Below, piece by piece: positions 54,661 to 63,433 of a stretch of 64,000 nt of DNA (within the stretch, counting starts at the first letter, position 1; every line of letters starts with the position of its first letter). This stretch comes from Nodosilinea nodulosa PCC 7104. Lineage in GTDB: Bacteria > Cyanobacteriota > Cyanobacteriia > Phormidesmidales > Phormidesmidaceae. A program made the position numbers and the translations under genes. Below the pieces are notes generated by a model that searched no databases, was not told where the DNA came from, and worked only from the letters and a program-made list of their open reading frames with translations. The stretch is taken from the NCBI RefSeq assembly GCF_000309385.1, contig NZ_JH976537.1:1700214-1764213 (forward strand), in the 5' to 3' direction.

Positions 54661-55002
54661 TTAAAACCAAGCTTCATTGTCTAACCAGAGCATGACTTCA
54701 TCTTGGGATGCGAGCCATTTTTGCTGGTGGGTCCGTGGATCGTAGACCTGCCACCAGGTATTGCCCGAGCGATCGGTGATCGGCGTGATTCTCGGCTCCA
54801 GGCGATGGGCGTACCAAGCGCTGATTTTCTGCCTCAGTTTGCTAAACCGACCACCGCCCGGGTCTGCCGGCTGATCGCCAGCCGAGCTATCTGAAGGAAC
54901 TCCAGAGGATGAGAAGGTAGGGAAACTAGAGCCGAGCTGATAACGAATGGTGTGCGGCTGAGGCTGGCGATCGCGCTGCGCTGCGCGGTGGTTAAATTTC
55001 AT
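54661..55002 (-). CDS. Small hypothetical protein with Trp-rich end
   Basis: The 113-residue protein has an Arg/Ser/Pro-rich first half and a C-terminal part with ITPITDRSGNTWWQVYDPRTHQQKWLASQDEVMLWLDNEAWF. This latter part resembles a family found in cyanobacteria of unknown function. AGGAG lies 12 bases before the ATG. The TAA stop (54661-54663) is 3 bp from the end of MITE-B copy 2. Confidence 0.6.
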   Translation of the reverse strand: MKFNHRAAQRDRQPQPHTIRYQLGSSFPTFSSSGVPSDSSAGDQPADPGGGRFSKLRQKISAWYAHRLEPRITPITDRSGNTWWQVYDPRTHQQKWLASQDEVMLWLDNEAWF

Positions 55003-55202
55003 GGGGGAGTACTCCTGAGGGGGCCTCTCACGGATACGCGAAAGGGAGTACTTTCACTATCCCTAACTAACGGAGAAGTGTGCTTACCATCAAACAAAAA
55101 TTATTATTGTTCACAGCAAACTTTTTGCTTTCCCCGCCCTCGGCTTGATTGGGCATAGGGCCAGAAATGCCTGCGATCAAAATCCTATCTAGACTTACTT
55201 TC

Positions 55203-56324
55203 CTATTTAATAAAGGTCTGCAAAAGCCGAATCACGGCTGAAACCGAGGCCAGCGACGCCGTTTCGGTCGCCGTGTGGTACTCGGTGGTGGGAATTTGCA
55301 GGGTGGTGCCGGTGACAGAGCCGTCGGTGGCAGCGGTGAGGCGGCCCATCTCGGTGCGGCCCAGGGAGTAGGGTTTGGGCCGGGTCAGGTTTTGGGCGGC
55401 GATGTAGTCGTCTTTGTAGCTGTAGGAAATAGCCAGCTCGGTGCAGCGATCGGCCAATTCCTGGGTAATGCCGGGGGCAAAGTCGGCGCTGGCGTCTTTG
55501 CGGCGCAGGGTGACAAGCTGCTCGTCGGCAGCTTCGCGGCTGTGGTAGGGGCTGGTGTCGAGGGCCACCAGGCGCTGGGTGGAGATGCGCTGGCGCTGAA
55601 ACCACGACAGGGCGTAGCGCCAGCTGCGGCCCGACTCTTCCTGGGCGGTGAACAGAGCGGTGCCCTCAAAGCCGCAGCGGAACAAAAAGATGATGATGGC
55701 GGCGCTGATGACGTTGTCGAGCTGGGCTGAGATATAGCCGTTGTTGAATTGCAGTCGGTCTAAAAAGGAAACGGGCGTGCCCGGTTGGAGATACTCCAGC
55801 CCTTCGACTTCAAAAATCAGGTTGTGGCGCTCGGGGCAGATGTAGGAGTTGGTGATGATTCCCTGGCCGATATAGGTGCCGGTGTAGGGCAGATGGGCCT
55901 GCACCCGCTGGCCCTGGAACCGGTTTTCGATGGTGTTGAGCATTTGCTCTGAGACCGAGTCACCGGTCAGCTCGCTCTGGTTGCCGGCAATAAAGGCGGC
56001 GTACTGAAACTCGTTGGGGCCAGTGCAGAGCAGTCCGTGGCGATCGATGTGGGCCGACAGCATCAGCTCGTGGGGACGGCGGCCCTGGGCGACGAGCACG
56101 CCGTGGTAGTGGGTAACTACGGCCCCGACTTCTTCTAGCTCGCGCCGCAGCACCCGAAAGAAGGAGTCTTCGCTGCCCACCACCGAGGGTTCGCGAATCA
56201 AAAATTGTAGAATCTCAAGGAAGTCTCCCAGTCCCTCCAGGGCGATGGGATCGGTGGCTACGGTGGACCGAGGCGCGGCTTCGGGAGCAATCAGTTGATC
56301 GACAACCAGGTTCAGTGGGCTCAT
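55203..56324 (-). CDS. M42-family aminopeptidase/glucanase
   Basis: The 373-residue protein matches M42 peptidases (FrvX-like, glutamyl aminopeptidase-type). Metal ligands are visible: H in SAHIDRHG, D in AQLDNV, E-E in FTAQEESGRS (the second Glu is the base), D in ALDTSPYHS, and H in TTEYHTATET. It probably works as a dodecamer that trims peptides. The ATG at 56324 has no clear ribosome site. It is divergent from the Rrf2 gene. Confidence 0.88.
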   Translation of the reverse strand: MSPLNLVVDQLIAPEAAPRSTVATDPIALEGLGDFLEILQFLIREPSVVGSEDSFFRVLRRELEEVGAVVTHYHGVLVAQGRRPHELMLSAHIDRHGLLCTGPNEFQYAAFIAGNQSELTGDSVSEQMLNTIENRFQGQRVQAHLPYTGTYIGQGIITNSYICPERHNLIFEVEGLEYLQPGTPVSFLDRLQFNNGYISAQLDNVISAAIIIFLFRCGFEGTALFTAQEESGRSWRYALSWFQRQRISTQRLVALDTSPYHSREAADEQLVTLRRKDASADFAPGITQELADRCTELAISYSYKDDYIAAQNLTRPKPYSLGRTEMGRLTAATDGSVTGTTLQIPTTEYHTATETASLASVSAVIRLLQTFIK

Positions 56325-56581
56325 GGGGTAGGGCCTGCCAGAGGTTTGCCTGCGGTGCTAAAAATATGCCGGGAAGGAGCAGCGATCGCGATCGCTATAT
56401 CTATGTATCCCAGAACACTATTCGCACCCCAGAACAGTACCCCGAAGCCCTGTGACGTTTAGTGAACCCCAATACAAATTGCCCCTACAGATCGATAGTT
56501 TTTTGCTATCGCGCAATCCTGCAAACCCCAGTGGAGAACCGGAGTATACTGATAGGTATCGCTCTTTACCTCGCCTGCCCT

Positions 56582-57016
56582 GTGGATTTGTCTGCTAAAA
56601 GTGAATACGCCCTGCTGGCCCTGCTGGAGCTAAGCCCCCACTACCCCAGCGGCGAACCGCTGCAAATTCGCCAGATTGCCAGCCAGCAAAACATTCCCGA
56701 TCGCTACCTAGAGCAGCTGCTGGCGACCCTGCGCCGGGGCGGGCTAGTCAAAAGCCAGCGGGGGGCGCGGGGGGGCTATCTGCTGGCCCGTGATCCGTGG
56801 AAGATTACCCTCTATGATGTGGTGAGCTGCATTGAAGGATTTGAGCCTCAGGCCGACCCGACCCAGGTGTCTGATACCCCCGAGGCGCAGGTGATTCAGG
56901 GCATGTGGGGGGAGGTGCGCCAGGCCGCCGAAGGGGTGCTGCAAAAGTACACTCTGCAAGACCTGGTTGAAAAGCGCAACGCCCAGCAGCAGGTTGACAT
57001 TATGTATTACATCTAG
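56582..57016 (+). CDS. Rrf2-family transcriptional regulator (CymR-like)
   Basis: The 144-residue protein begins at a GTG (56582) with [18 protein letters not shown] and has a winged helix ([42 protein letters not shown]). The three cysteines that bind an Fe-S cluster in IscR/NsrR are absent; only one Cys (VSCIEG) is seen. This is like CymR, the cysteine-metabolism repressor that acts with CysK. The cysK gene starts 24 bp downstream, supporting that parallel. The frame from 56462 is an extension without conserved residues. Confidence 0.86.
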   Translation: MDLSAKSEYALLALLELSPHYPSGEPLQIRQIASQQNIPDRYLEQLLATLRRGGLVKSQRGARGGYLLARDPWKITLYDVVSCIEGFEPQADPTQVSDTPEAQVIQGMWGEVRQAAEGVLQKYTLQDLVEKRNAQQQVDIMYYI

Positions 57017-57039
57017 GCCCATTACTACATTCAGGCCCC

Positions 57040-58002
57040 ATGCGAATTGCCGAAAACGTAACCCAGCTGATTGGCCGCACCCCGCTGGTGCAGCTCAACC
57101 GCATTCCCCAAGAGGCGGGCTGCCTGGCCCGGCTAGTGGTCAAACTTGAGGGCATGAACCCCTCGGCCTCCGTCAAAGACCGCATCGGCATCAACATGAT
57201 TGAGGCCGCTGAGGCCGAGGGGCTGATCACCCCCGGCAAAACTATCCTGGTCGAGCCGACGTCGGGGAACACCGGCATTGCCCTGGCCATGGCCGCTGCG
57301 GCCAAGGGCTACCGCCTGATTCTCACCATGCCCGAGACCATGAGTTCGGAGCGGCGGGCCATGCTGCGGGCCTACGGGGCCGAGCTGGAGCTTACCCCTG
57401 GGGTGGCGGGCATGTCGGGCTGCATTCAGCGGGCCCAGGAGATTCTCGACATGCTGCCCGATGCCTATATGCTCCAGCAGTTTCGCAACCCGGCCAACCC
57501 CGACATTCACCGCCGCACCACCGCCGAAGAAATCTGGGCCGACACCGATGGCCAGGTGGATATGGTGGTGGCTGGGGTGGGTACCGGCGGCACCATTACC
57601 GGCGTGGCCGACGTGCTGAAGCAGCGCAAGCCAGGGTTTAAGGCGATCGCGGTCGAACCCGTCAACAGCCCGGTGCTCTCGGGCGGCAGGCCCGGCTCCC
57701 ACAAAATCCAGGGCATTGGCGCAGGGTTTATTCCTGAGGTGCTGAACGTCAGCCTGATTGACGAAGTGGTGCAGGTATCCGATGAGGACGCGATCGCCTA
57801 CGGTCGTCGCCTGGCCCGCGAAGAAGGGCTGCTCTCGGGCATTTCCACCGGGGCTGCCGTCAAAGCTGCGATCGACGTGGGTCGTCGGCCCGAAAACGAG
57901 GGCAAGCTGATTGTGATCATTCAGCCCAGCTTTGGCGAGCGCTACCTGAGCACGCCGCTGTTCCAAGACCCCGAGCTAATGGCCCCGCTGGTGATGAGCT
58001 AG
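57040..58002 (+). CDS. cysK: Cysteine synthase (O-acetylserine sulfhydrylase)
   Basis: The 320-residue PLP enzyme makes cysteine from O-acetylserine and sulfide. The PLP lysine is K46 (SVKDRIG). The substrate loop is PTSGNTG (about 72-78), followed by GTGGTITG, which binds the PLP phosphate, and SGISTGA. Length is normal. It lies 23 bp after the Rrf2 gene, so it is likely autoregulated in an operon, and an endonuclease III gene follows after 21 bp. Confidence 0.96.
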   Translation: MRIAENVTQLIGRTPLVQLNRIPQEAGCLARLVVKLEGMNPSASVKDRIGINMIEAAEAEGLITPGKTILVEPTSGNTGIALAMAAAAKGYRLILTMPETMSSERRAMLRAYGAELELTPGVAGMSGCIQRAQEILDMLPDAYMLQQFRNPANPDIHRRTTAEEIWADTDGQVDMVVAGVGTGGTITGVADVLKQRKPGFKAIAVEPVNSPVLSGGRPGSHKIQGIGAGFIPEVLNVSLIDEVVQVSDEDAIAYGRRLAREEGLLSGISTGAAVKAAIDVGRRPENEGKLIVIIQPSFGERYLSTPLFQDPELMAPLVMS

Positions 58003-58023
58003 GTTCTGCAACCCTGTAGCACA

Positions 58024-58689
58024 GTGACTGCCAAGGACTTTGATATCGATCGGGCGATCGCGCTACTGCGTGAGGCGGTGGCCCCATTTCCTAAAGCCGC
58101 CATGTTTCAGCTGGCGGAGGAGGGCTTCGACTCGCTCTATGAGCAGCTGATTGCCTGCATCATCTCGATTCGCACCTACGACGAGGTGAGCGTGCCGGTG
58201 TCGCAGCGGTTGTTTGCTCGGGCGCGATCGCCTGAGCAAATGGTAGAGCTAGAGGTCAAAGACATTCTGACCCTGATTCAGGGAACTACCTTTGCAGAGA
58301 ACAAAGCACCCCAGATCCGCCAGATTTCTGAGCAAATTTTGGATGAGTTTGGCGGCGACCTCCCAGCCGACCCCGAGGTGCTAATGCAGTTCAAAGGAGT
58401 GGGGCCAAAGTGCGCCCATCTAGCGCTGGGGGTGGCGCTGGGCTACCCCTGCATCAGCGTCGATGTGCATGTGCATCGAGTCACCAACCGCTGGGGCTAT
58501 GTGCAAACCAAGTCTCCCGAAAAGACCATGACCGCCCTGGAAGCCAAACTGCCGCAGCCCTACTGGGTTGAGATCAATCGGCTGCTGGTGCCCTTTGGTA
58601 AGCACATCTGCACGGGCAATCGACCTAAGTGCAGGCGCTGCCCTCTGGCCGATATGTGCGATCGGGTTGGCGTAGTGAAGGCTACCTAA
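58024..58689 (+). CDS. nth: Endonuclease III-type DNA glycosylase
   Basis: The 221-residue base-excision repair enzyme has the helix-hairpin-helix motif FKGVGPKCAHLAL with catalytic Lys (about K129), the catalytic Asp D147 (SVDVHVHRV), and a four-cysteine iron-sulfur site C196-x6-C203-x2-C206-x5-C212. It removes oxidised pyrimidines. The start is a GTG at 58024. It is 21 bp after cysK, an unusual pairing that may be simple operon proximity. Length is normal. Confidence 0.88.
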   Translation: MTAKDFDIDRAIALLREAVAPFPKAAMFQLAEEGFDSLYEQLIACIISIRTYDEVSVPVSQRLFARARSPEQMVELEVKDILTLIQGTTFAENKAPQIRQISEQILDEFGGDLPADPEVLMQFKGVGPKCAHLALGVALGYPCISVDVHVHRVTNRWGYVQTKSPEKTMTALEAKLPQPYWVEINRLLVPFGKHICTGNRPKCRRCPLADMCDRVGVVKAT

Positions 58690-58761
58690 CGAGCACATTC
58701 GGCGACAATCAACAGCTTCGTATCCGAAAGATCACTTGTGAATCGCCGCTGCGATAATTTT

Positions 58762-59019
58762 TTACGTTCCTTGGCTTAGCTGTTGATCAGCTCTAGTGTA
58801 TCGTCCAAATTTCGCCTCGGTCTCAAGAACTGCTTGGAAAGCTTTGGTAAACTCCCTTCTACAAGAAGGGTCGGCACTGTTTCCGTCTTCTAACAAACTC
58901 ATATCGCTCAGCTCATCGGCTATTGACCGTTCGGGCATATGCTTCCATCTACGCAGCAAGTACTCATATGCTGCCAGATAGGCGTGGTTAACCGCGCTTC
59001 CGTCAGAGTATTCAGTCAT
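58762..59019 (-). CDS. Small hypothetical protein, immunity-like pattern
   Basis: The 85-residue acidic protein MTEYSDGSAVNHAYLAAYEYLLRRW.. has SIADELSDMSLLEDGNSADPSCRREFTKAF. It resembles, from memory, short proteins that carry an L-G-x-M-x-L-L-x-D-G-x-P-A-D-P-A-x-W motif and are scattered in bacterial genomes. It is clustered with the gene at 59044, 25 bp away. The base composition is lower in GC than neighbours. The function is unknown. Confidence 0.55.
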   Translation of the reverse strand: MTEYSDGSAVNHAYLAAYEYLLRRWKHMPERSIADELSDMSLLEDGNSADPSCRREFTKAFQAVLETEAKFGRYTRADQQLSQGT

Positions 59020-59043
59020 TTACCTTCAAGAATTTTTGACTTG

Positions 59044-59469
59044 TTACACATCATTCTTGCCGCGTTGCTCCCAGTCATCCCAATACTTTTTGCGCACCTC
59101 AGACAGAGTGGCGAAAGTAACCGGGACACCGTTGTCCAATTCACAAGTAGCATCTACGTAGCTTAGGCGCAGTATGCCCTCAGTGCAGCAGATTGAAATA
59201 TGGCTGTCCTCGCCTTTTGCGCTCAAGATTTCGAGTTCACCATTACCCAAGGATTTGAAATCTACGACTAGGTTAGAATTCTCAAATGGGGTATACGCTA
59301 CGTCGGTACAGCCAAGAAGGTGAACCCAGAGAAACTTAGACCCGGTTGCCAGCGCTTCACATAGATACCTTATTTCGACCTTAACAGAGAGGTTGCCAGG
59401 ATGCTCACCCCTGAAGGCGACAATACTGCCATCATGTAAAACATTCCAGATCTCAACACAAAAACTCAT
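59044..59469 (-). CDS. Hypothetical protein, unknown function
   Basis: The 141-residue protein has beta-strand-like residues and several cysteines (C4, C37, C54, later CC) with no signal or membrane segment. It has FRGEHPGNLSVKVEIRYLCEAL and a C-terminal charged region (RKKYWDDWEQRGKND). Its local base composition is AT-richer than neighbours, suggesting recent arrival. It is 25 bp upstream of the 58762 gene, with which it probably forms an operon, and 7 bp downstream of the MBL gene. Confidence 0.5.
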   Translation of the reverse strand: MSFCVEIWNVLHDGSIVAFRGEHPGNLSVKVEIRYLCEALATGSKFLWVHLLGCTDVAYTPFENSNLVVDFKSLGNGELEILSAKGEDSHISICCTEGILRLSYVDATCELDNGVPVTFATLSEVRKKYWDDWEQRGKNDV

Positions 59470-59476
59470 CGTCGCC

Positions 59477-60502
59477 TCACAGCGCCTTCACTGCCCTAGG
59501 CTGTGTCGCCAGGTACTGCTGAATTGAGGCTGCATCGTCTTGCCCCAGGGTGATCTGGTTGTAGGCCACCTCCAGATTGCTAGGAAACAGCGCCTGGAAC
59601 ATAAAAGGCTGGTACGGGTCGGGCACGGGCGTGGCAAGGGCCTCCTCTTTGCTGGTGCCTGCTGTCTGCCAACCCAGGGCCAAGCCTTCTAGCGTATCCA
59701 GATAGCTCTTGAATATGGTTAAACCTTCGGTATCGGTCACAGGGCCATGTCCGGGTAGCACCGTGGTCAGGGGATAGTCAGCCATGAGCTGGATGAGGGT
59801 GGCTTGCAGCGTGCGAATATTGCCGTCTGCTAGGTAGGGAATGCGCTGATTAAACAGCAAATCGCCCGTGATCAGCACATCGGCGTCGGGGATATAGGCA
59901 ATGAGATCAGTACCGCCGCTGTGGCCATCGAACTCGCGAATTTGCACCTGACGTTGGCCTTGGGCCAGTCCTGGACTATCGCCCAGCCACAGATTCCAGG
60001 TGCCGTTGATGATCACCTCGGGTGGGGTGACGTTGGGGTCGGTCTCGGTGTTGCGGGTGAGCATAAATTCGCGAATGGGACCGCGCCCCAGGATCGGCAG
60101 ATTGCGGCTGGCGGCGGCGGGGTTCCCCCCCGTATGGTCGAAGTGGTAGTGGGTATTGACCACGTACTTCACCGGCTGGTCGGTCAGGGTGGCAACGGTG
60201 TCGAATAGCAGGTCGCCCAGGGCCTCGGTCTGGAACGGATCGACCACCAGTACGCCGTCGCTACCGATGACGATGCCGCCATTACAGATGGCCAAATTAG
60301 GATCGGTGGGCGGAAAGTCAACGCTGGCAACCAGGCCGTAAACGCCATTTGCCAGTTCTTCCAGGGTGAGCCCGGCAGAGTCTAACGTAGCCGGAGGTGC
60401 GCTCTCCTTGGCCTGCACTGCAAGACGGGGCTGAAGGGCAATTAGCCCCACCGCAGTTAACGCCACTAATAACCCCAGTACCCATCGCCGTAGCTGTCTC
60501 AT
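59477..60502 (-). CDS. Metallo-beta-lactamase-fold hydrolase, exported
   Basis: The 341-residue protein has an N-terminal signal or anchor (MRQLRRWVLGLLVALTAVGLIAL) and a catalytic HxHxDH motif (H118-x-H120-x-D122-H123). The rest of the zinc site comes from GHSGG (H near 220), the GDLLF Asp, and PGHGPVT His. This is the MBL fold of quinoprotein-relay or PqqB-like hydrolases; the substrate is unknown. The ATG at 60502 is preferred over 60616. It is on the same strand as the two small genes that follow. Confidence 0.85.
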   Translation of the reverse strand: MRQLRRWVLGLLVALTAVGLIALQPRLAVQAKESAPPATLDSAGLTLEELANGVYGLVASVDFPPTDPNLAICNGGIVIGSDGVLVVDPFQTEALGDLLFDTVATLTDQPVKYVVNTHYHFDHTGGNPAAASRNLPILGRGPIREFMLTRNTETDPNVTPPEVIINGTWNLWLGDSPGLAQGQRQVQIREFDGHSGGTDLIAYIPDADVLITGDLLFNQRIPYLADGNIRTLQATLIQLMADYPLTTVLPGHGPVTDTEGLTIFKSYLDTLEGLALGWQTAGTSKEEALATPVPDPYQPFMFQALFPSNLEVAYNQITLGQDDAASIQQYLATQPRAVKAL

Positions 60503-60616
60503 TGCGATCGCTCCAGAAGTGCTTAAATGCTGGCAAGTCTGTGGTGACAGAGCATTGCCAATGCTTCTGATTATCTCACTATAAAAGGATGGCTCCCAGA
60601 CCAAAATCAGATTCAA

Positions 60617-61066
60617 TCAGGCATTGCTCATACCAGCAGGAAAGTCAGGATCGAAAATTTGCTGGGCCGTGTAAGGACAATCCGTTGGTAAATCGGGATA
60701 GTCTAGGGGCGTTTCGCGTACCACCAGATCTAACGCTGACTCGTAGGCAACGGCGATCGCCTCAGCTAGGTAGGGCTTGATGCTGGGGTTTTGCTGAAGC
60801 AGCCTTTGAGCGGTGCGCCGCTGTTCACGAATGGTTGCTCTCCAGCTTTTGCTGCGGTGACTGGGTTGAAAGTCCCATTTAAGTAGATAGCCCAGCAGAA
60901 CAGCTAAGCGATTCTCTAGCTCCTGTCGCTGCTGCTTGCCCAAAGATGCGATTTCTTCTACCAAGTTAACTAAATCTAAATGCCTGAAATCACCTTCTTT
61001 TAAGAGCTTGCTCTGCTCTAAGGTCCAGGCGTAGAAGTCAGTTTCATAGAGGCTGGCATGGGTCAT
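60617..61066 (-). CDS. DUF29 family protein
   Basis: The 149-residue protein (start at the ATG at 61066) has the DUF29 pattern SLYETDFYAWTLEQSKLLKEGDFRHLDLVNLVEEIASLGKQQRQELENRL, then LKWDFQP, and a later RTAQRLLQQNPSLKPYL-like region. DUF29 proteins are frequent in cyanobacteria, often in several copies, and their function is unknown. The upstream in-frame start at 61093 is less plausible. Confidence 0.8.
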   Translation of the reverse strand: MTHASLYETDFYAWTLEQSKLLKEGDFRHLDLVNLVEEIASLGKQQRQELENRLAVLLGYLLKWDFQPSHRSKSWRATIREQRRTAQRLLQQNPSIKPYLAEAIAVAYESALDLVVRETPLDYPDLPTDCPYTAQQIFDPDFPAGMSNA

Positions 61067-61213
61067 TAAACCGTCTCTCCAAGTGCCAATCAATTTGGAC
61101 TAAATTACTCCTGGAGACATCCTTGCTCTCGTCGGAGTCGCCATATTCTGAATATTCTGATCACTATATTAGGCGGAATTACGGGGATCCTGGAGATAAC
61201 GTCAGGACAGGTC

Positions 61214-62206
61214 TTAACGGAGGGTTACCCGGGCCTGTATAGGCAGATGATCTGAGGCCTGGGCGGCCTCGGCTACAACATCGGTGGCTACCACCTCCAG
61301 GGTGGCGGGGGTGTAGAAGATATAGTCGAGCAGGTACTGGGGCTGGTCGGACGGGAACGTAAACGACGATGGGGCCGTGGGCAGCGCCGAGGCCAGCACT
61401 GGGGAGTCAAGCAGAATGCCGATCGATCGCGGACCGTCGCCCTCGTCGCGATTGAGGCTGCTGTTGAAGTCGCCCAGCAGCAGCACGGGGTAGTCTTTGG
61501 CGTAGCCTTCCGCTAGCTCGCGCACCGCCTGGGTTTGGCGGCTGCGGGTGGGGGCATCAAAGGCTTCGAGGTGAACGTTGATGACGATCAGGGGTTGGCC
61601 CGAAACGTCGATTTCAGTCACCTGGGCAACGCGATCGAGGTACAGAGCGTTGTAGTAGAAGGGATTGGTGGGCACTTTCTCCAGCACCAGCCGTTCGTTG
61701 CGGCGAATGGGGTAGCGGCTGAGCACCGCCTGCCCTGAGACCACCTTTTTGTAGTGGGCCGCAGGCGGCCAGTAGGGAAAGGGCACGTAGCGTTTGTCCC
61801 AGTTGACGGCGATCGCGCCAAAGGCCATCTCCAGCGCTGCCGAAACCGCATACTGCTGGTTGCGGTTGAACGATCGGTAGGCGTCAAAGTCGATTTCTTG
61901 CAGGGCCAGAATGTCGGGTTTGACGGCTTCCAGAGCAGCGATCGCGGTAGCCTGATTCGCGTCAAACAGGGTTTTGTCGCGCTCGACGGCCTGCTGGTTG
62001 GTCAGCCCCGACAGGTAGCCAATGTTGTAGCTGACTACGTTAAGCTGCTCAGGGTTGGTTGTTCCAGGCGGATATTCTTCGTAGGTGACCAGGTTGTCGT
62101 AGTCGGCGGCTTGACCGTTAGGCGAGCTGATATAGACAAAGGTTCCTACCAGCGCTGCTGCCGGTATCCCCAGGGCGATCGCCGCCGCCAAAATAATGTT
62201 TTTCAT
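61214..62206 (-). CDS. Endonuclease/exonuclease/phosphatase-fold protein
   Basis: The 330-residue protein has an N-terminal membrane anchor or signal (MKNIILAAAIALGIPAAALVGTFVYI). The EEP motifs are: N in VVSYNIGYLSG, E in LALQEIDFD, the HVH of VINVHLEAF, D and N in LLLGDFNSSLN, and SDHLPI at the end. It resembles exported sphingomyelinase/DNase-I-type hydrolases of unknown substrate. The start is ATG at 62206. Divergent to the MFS gene; 12 bp separate the starts. Confidence 0.86.
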   Translation of the reverse strand: MKNIILAAAIALGIPAAALVGTFVYISSPNGQAADYDNLVTYEEYPPGTTNPEQLNVVSYNIGYLSGLTNQQAVERDKTLFDANQATAIAALEAVKPDILALQEIDFDAYRSFNRNQQYAVSAALEMAFGAIAVNWDKRYVPFPYWPPAAHYKKVVSGQAVLSRYPIRRNERLVLEKVPTNPFYYNALYLDRVAQVTEIDVSGQPLIVINVHLEAFDAPTRSRQTQAVRELAEGYAKDYPVLLLGDFNSSLNRDEGDGPRSIGILLDSPVLASALPTAPSSFTFPSDQPQYLLDYIFYTPATLEVVATDVVAEAAQASDHLPIQARVTLR

Positions 62207-62218
62207 GGATTCAATTCT

Positions 62219-63433
62219 ATGGCCTCAGCTGACCCCTCGCGCCTGCCCCTGCGGTTTTGGATTGCCGCTCTGGTGGCGTTTATCAATGCGGTGGGGTTCA
62301 CGCTAATTATTCCGCTGATTTACCCCTACGCAGTGGAGTTTGGCCTCAGCGACTTTCAGGCCAGCCTGCTGACGACGGCCTACGCGGCGGCGCAGTTTAT
62401 CGCTACCCCTATTCTGGGACGACTGTCCGATCGCATAGGCCGCAAGCCTCTGCTCATTGTCAGCTTGCTGGGTACCGTGGCGGCAAATTTGATGGCGGGG
62501 CTGGCCCCAGCCGCCTGGATGCTGTTTGTCGCCCGCATTCTCGACGGGATCACGGGCGGCAATACGTCGATCGCCCAGGCGATCGTGGGTGACATCACTA
62601 CCCCCGATCAGCGAGCGCGAGCCTACGGCATTTTTGGGGCGGTGTTTCGGCTGGGATTTGTGGTGGGGCCACCCCTGAGCTACGTGGCCCAGCTGGTGCC
62701 GCCCCTGCCGGGGTTTACCAGCCTGGGCATGGGGTTCTTGTTTTCGGCGGCGATCGCCTCATTCGCCACCCTACTGTGCCTGGTGCTGCTGCCCGAAACC
62801 CTGGAGAACTACGGCGACAGCTTTCGCATCTCCTGGCGCGATTTTGGCTTTGGACGGCTGGCGCGATCGGCCACCGACAGTCGGTTTGGCCGCATTTTCT
62901 GGCTGACGTTTTTTAGCGGCTTTACCTTTACAATCTTTACCTTTGCGTTTCAGCCCTTCTTTCTCAAGGTGCTGGGGCAGGATGCCCGCAACCTGGCGAT
63001 CATGTTCGCGGCGGTGGGGATCATCGGCTTTGTCACCCAGGTGTTTGCCCTGGAGCCGCTGCGGCGACGGTTTCGGCTGGTGCAGATTTTGGCCGGGGCG
63101 CTGGCGGCGCGGGGCATTTTGTTTTTGCTGATGCCTGCGTTCCCCAACATTGTGGCGTTTGTGGCGATCGCAGTGGTCTTCAGCGCCGTCAACTCCTTCC
63201 CCATGCCGCTGATCGATGCGCTGCTGTCGCTCAATAGCGGCCCCCGCGAGCAGGGCGAGGTGATGGGCCTAAATGCGTCGTACCTGAGCATTTCCAATGC
63301 GATCGGCCCGGCCACGGCAGGGCTGCTGGTCAGCGTCAGCTATTCTTTCCCCTTTTGGATTGCCGGTGGGCTAACGTTGCTAACGGCCTGGTTTGCCCTG
63401 TCGCTCTCCGGGCGCGGAACCGCTAAAGTGTGA
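62219..63433 (+). CDS. MFS transporter, TetA-like (DHA1) exporter
   Basis: The 404-residue membrane protein has 12 helices. The motif A is GRLSDRIGRKPLLIVSLLG between helices 2 and 3. Motif C in helix 5 is GAVFRLGFVVGPPLSY, as in DHA1 drug:H+ antiporters such as TetA. The ATG at 62219 is the true start; the longer frame from 61754 overlaps the antisense EEP gene. It may export an antibiotic or metabolite. Confidence 0.88.
   Translation: MASADPSRLPLRFWIAALVAFINAVGFTLIIPLIYPYAVEFGLSDFQASLLTTAYAAAQFIATPILGRLSDRIGRKPLLIVSLLGTVAANLMAGLAPAAWMLFVARILDGITGGNTSIAQAIVGDITTPDQRARAYGIFGAVFRLGFVVGPPLSYVAQLVPPLPGFTSLGMGFLFSAAIASFATLLCLVLLPETLENYGDSFRISWRDFGFGRLARSATDSRFGRIFWLTFFSGFTFTIFTFAFQPFFLKVLGQDARNLAIMFAAVGIIGFVTQVFALEPLRRRFRLVQILAGALAARGILFLLMPAFPNIVAFVAIAVVFSAVNSFPMPLIDALLSLNSGPREQGEVMGLNASYLSISNAIGPATAGLLVSVSYSFPFWIAGGLTLLTAWFALSLSGRGTAKV

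Noticed and set aside
56540-56575. ATAC..GTAT inverted ends before the Rrf2 gene as its operator
   Set aside because: The arms are only 4-5 bases long and could be chance.
61754-62218. N-terminal extension of the MFS protein at 62219
   Set aside because: It is antisense to the EEP-fold gene; the family start is MASADPSRLPLRF at 62219.
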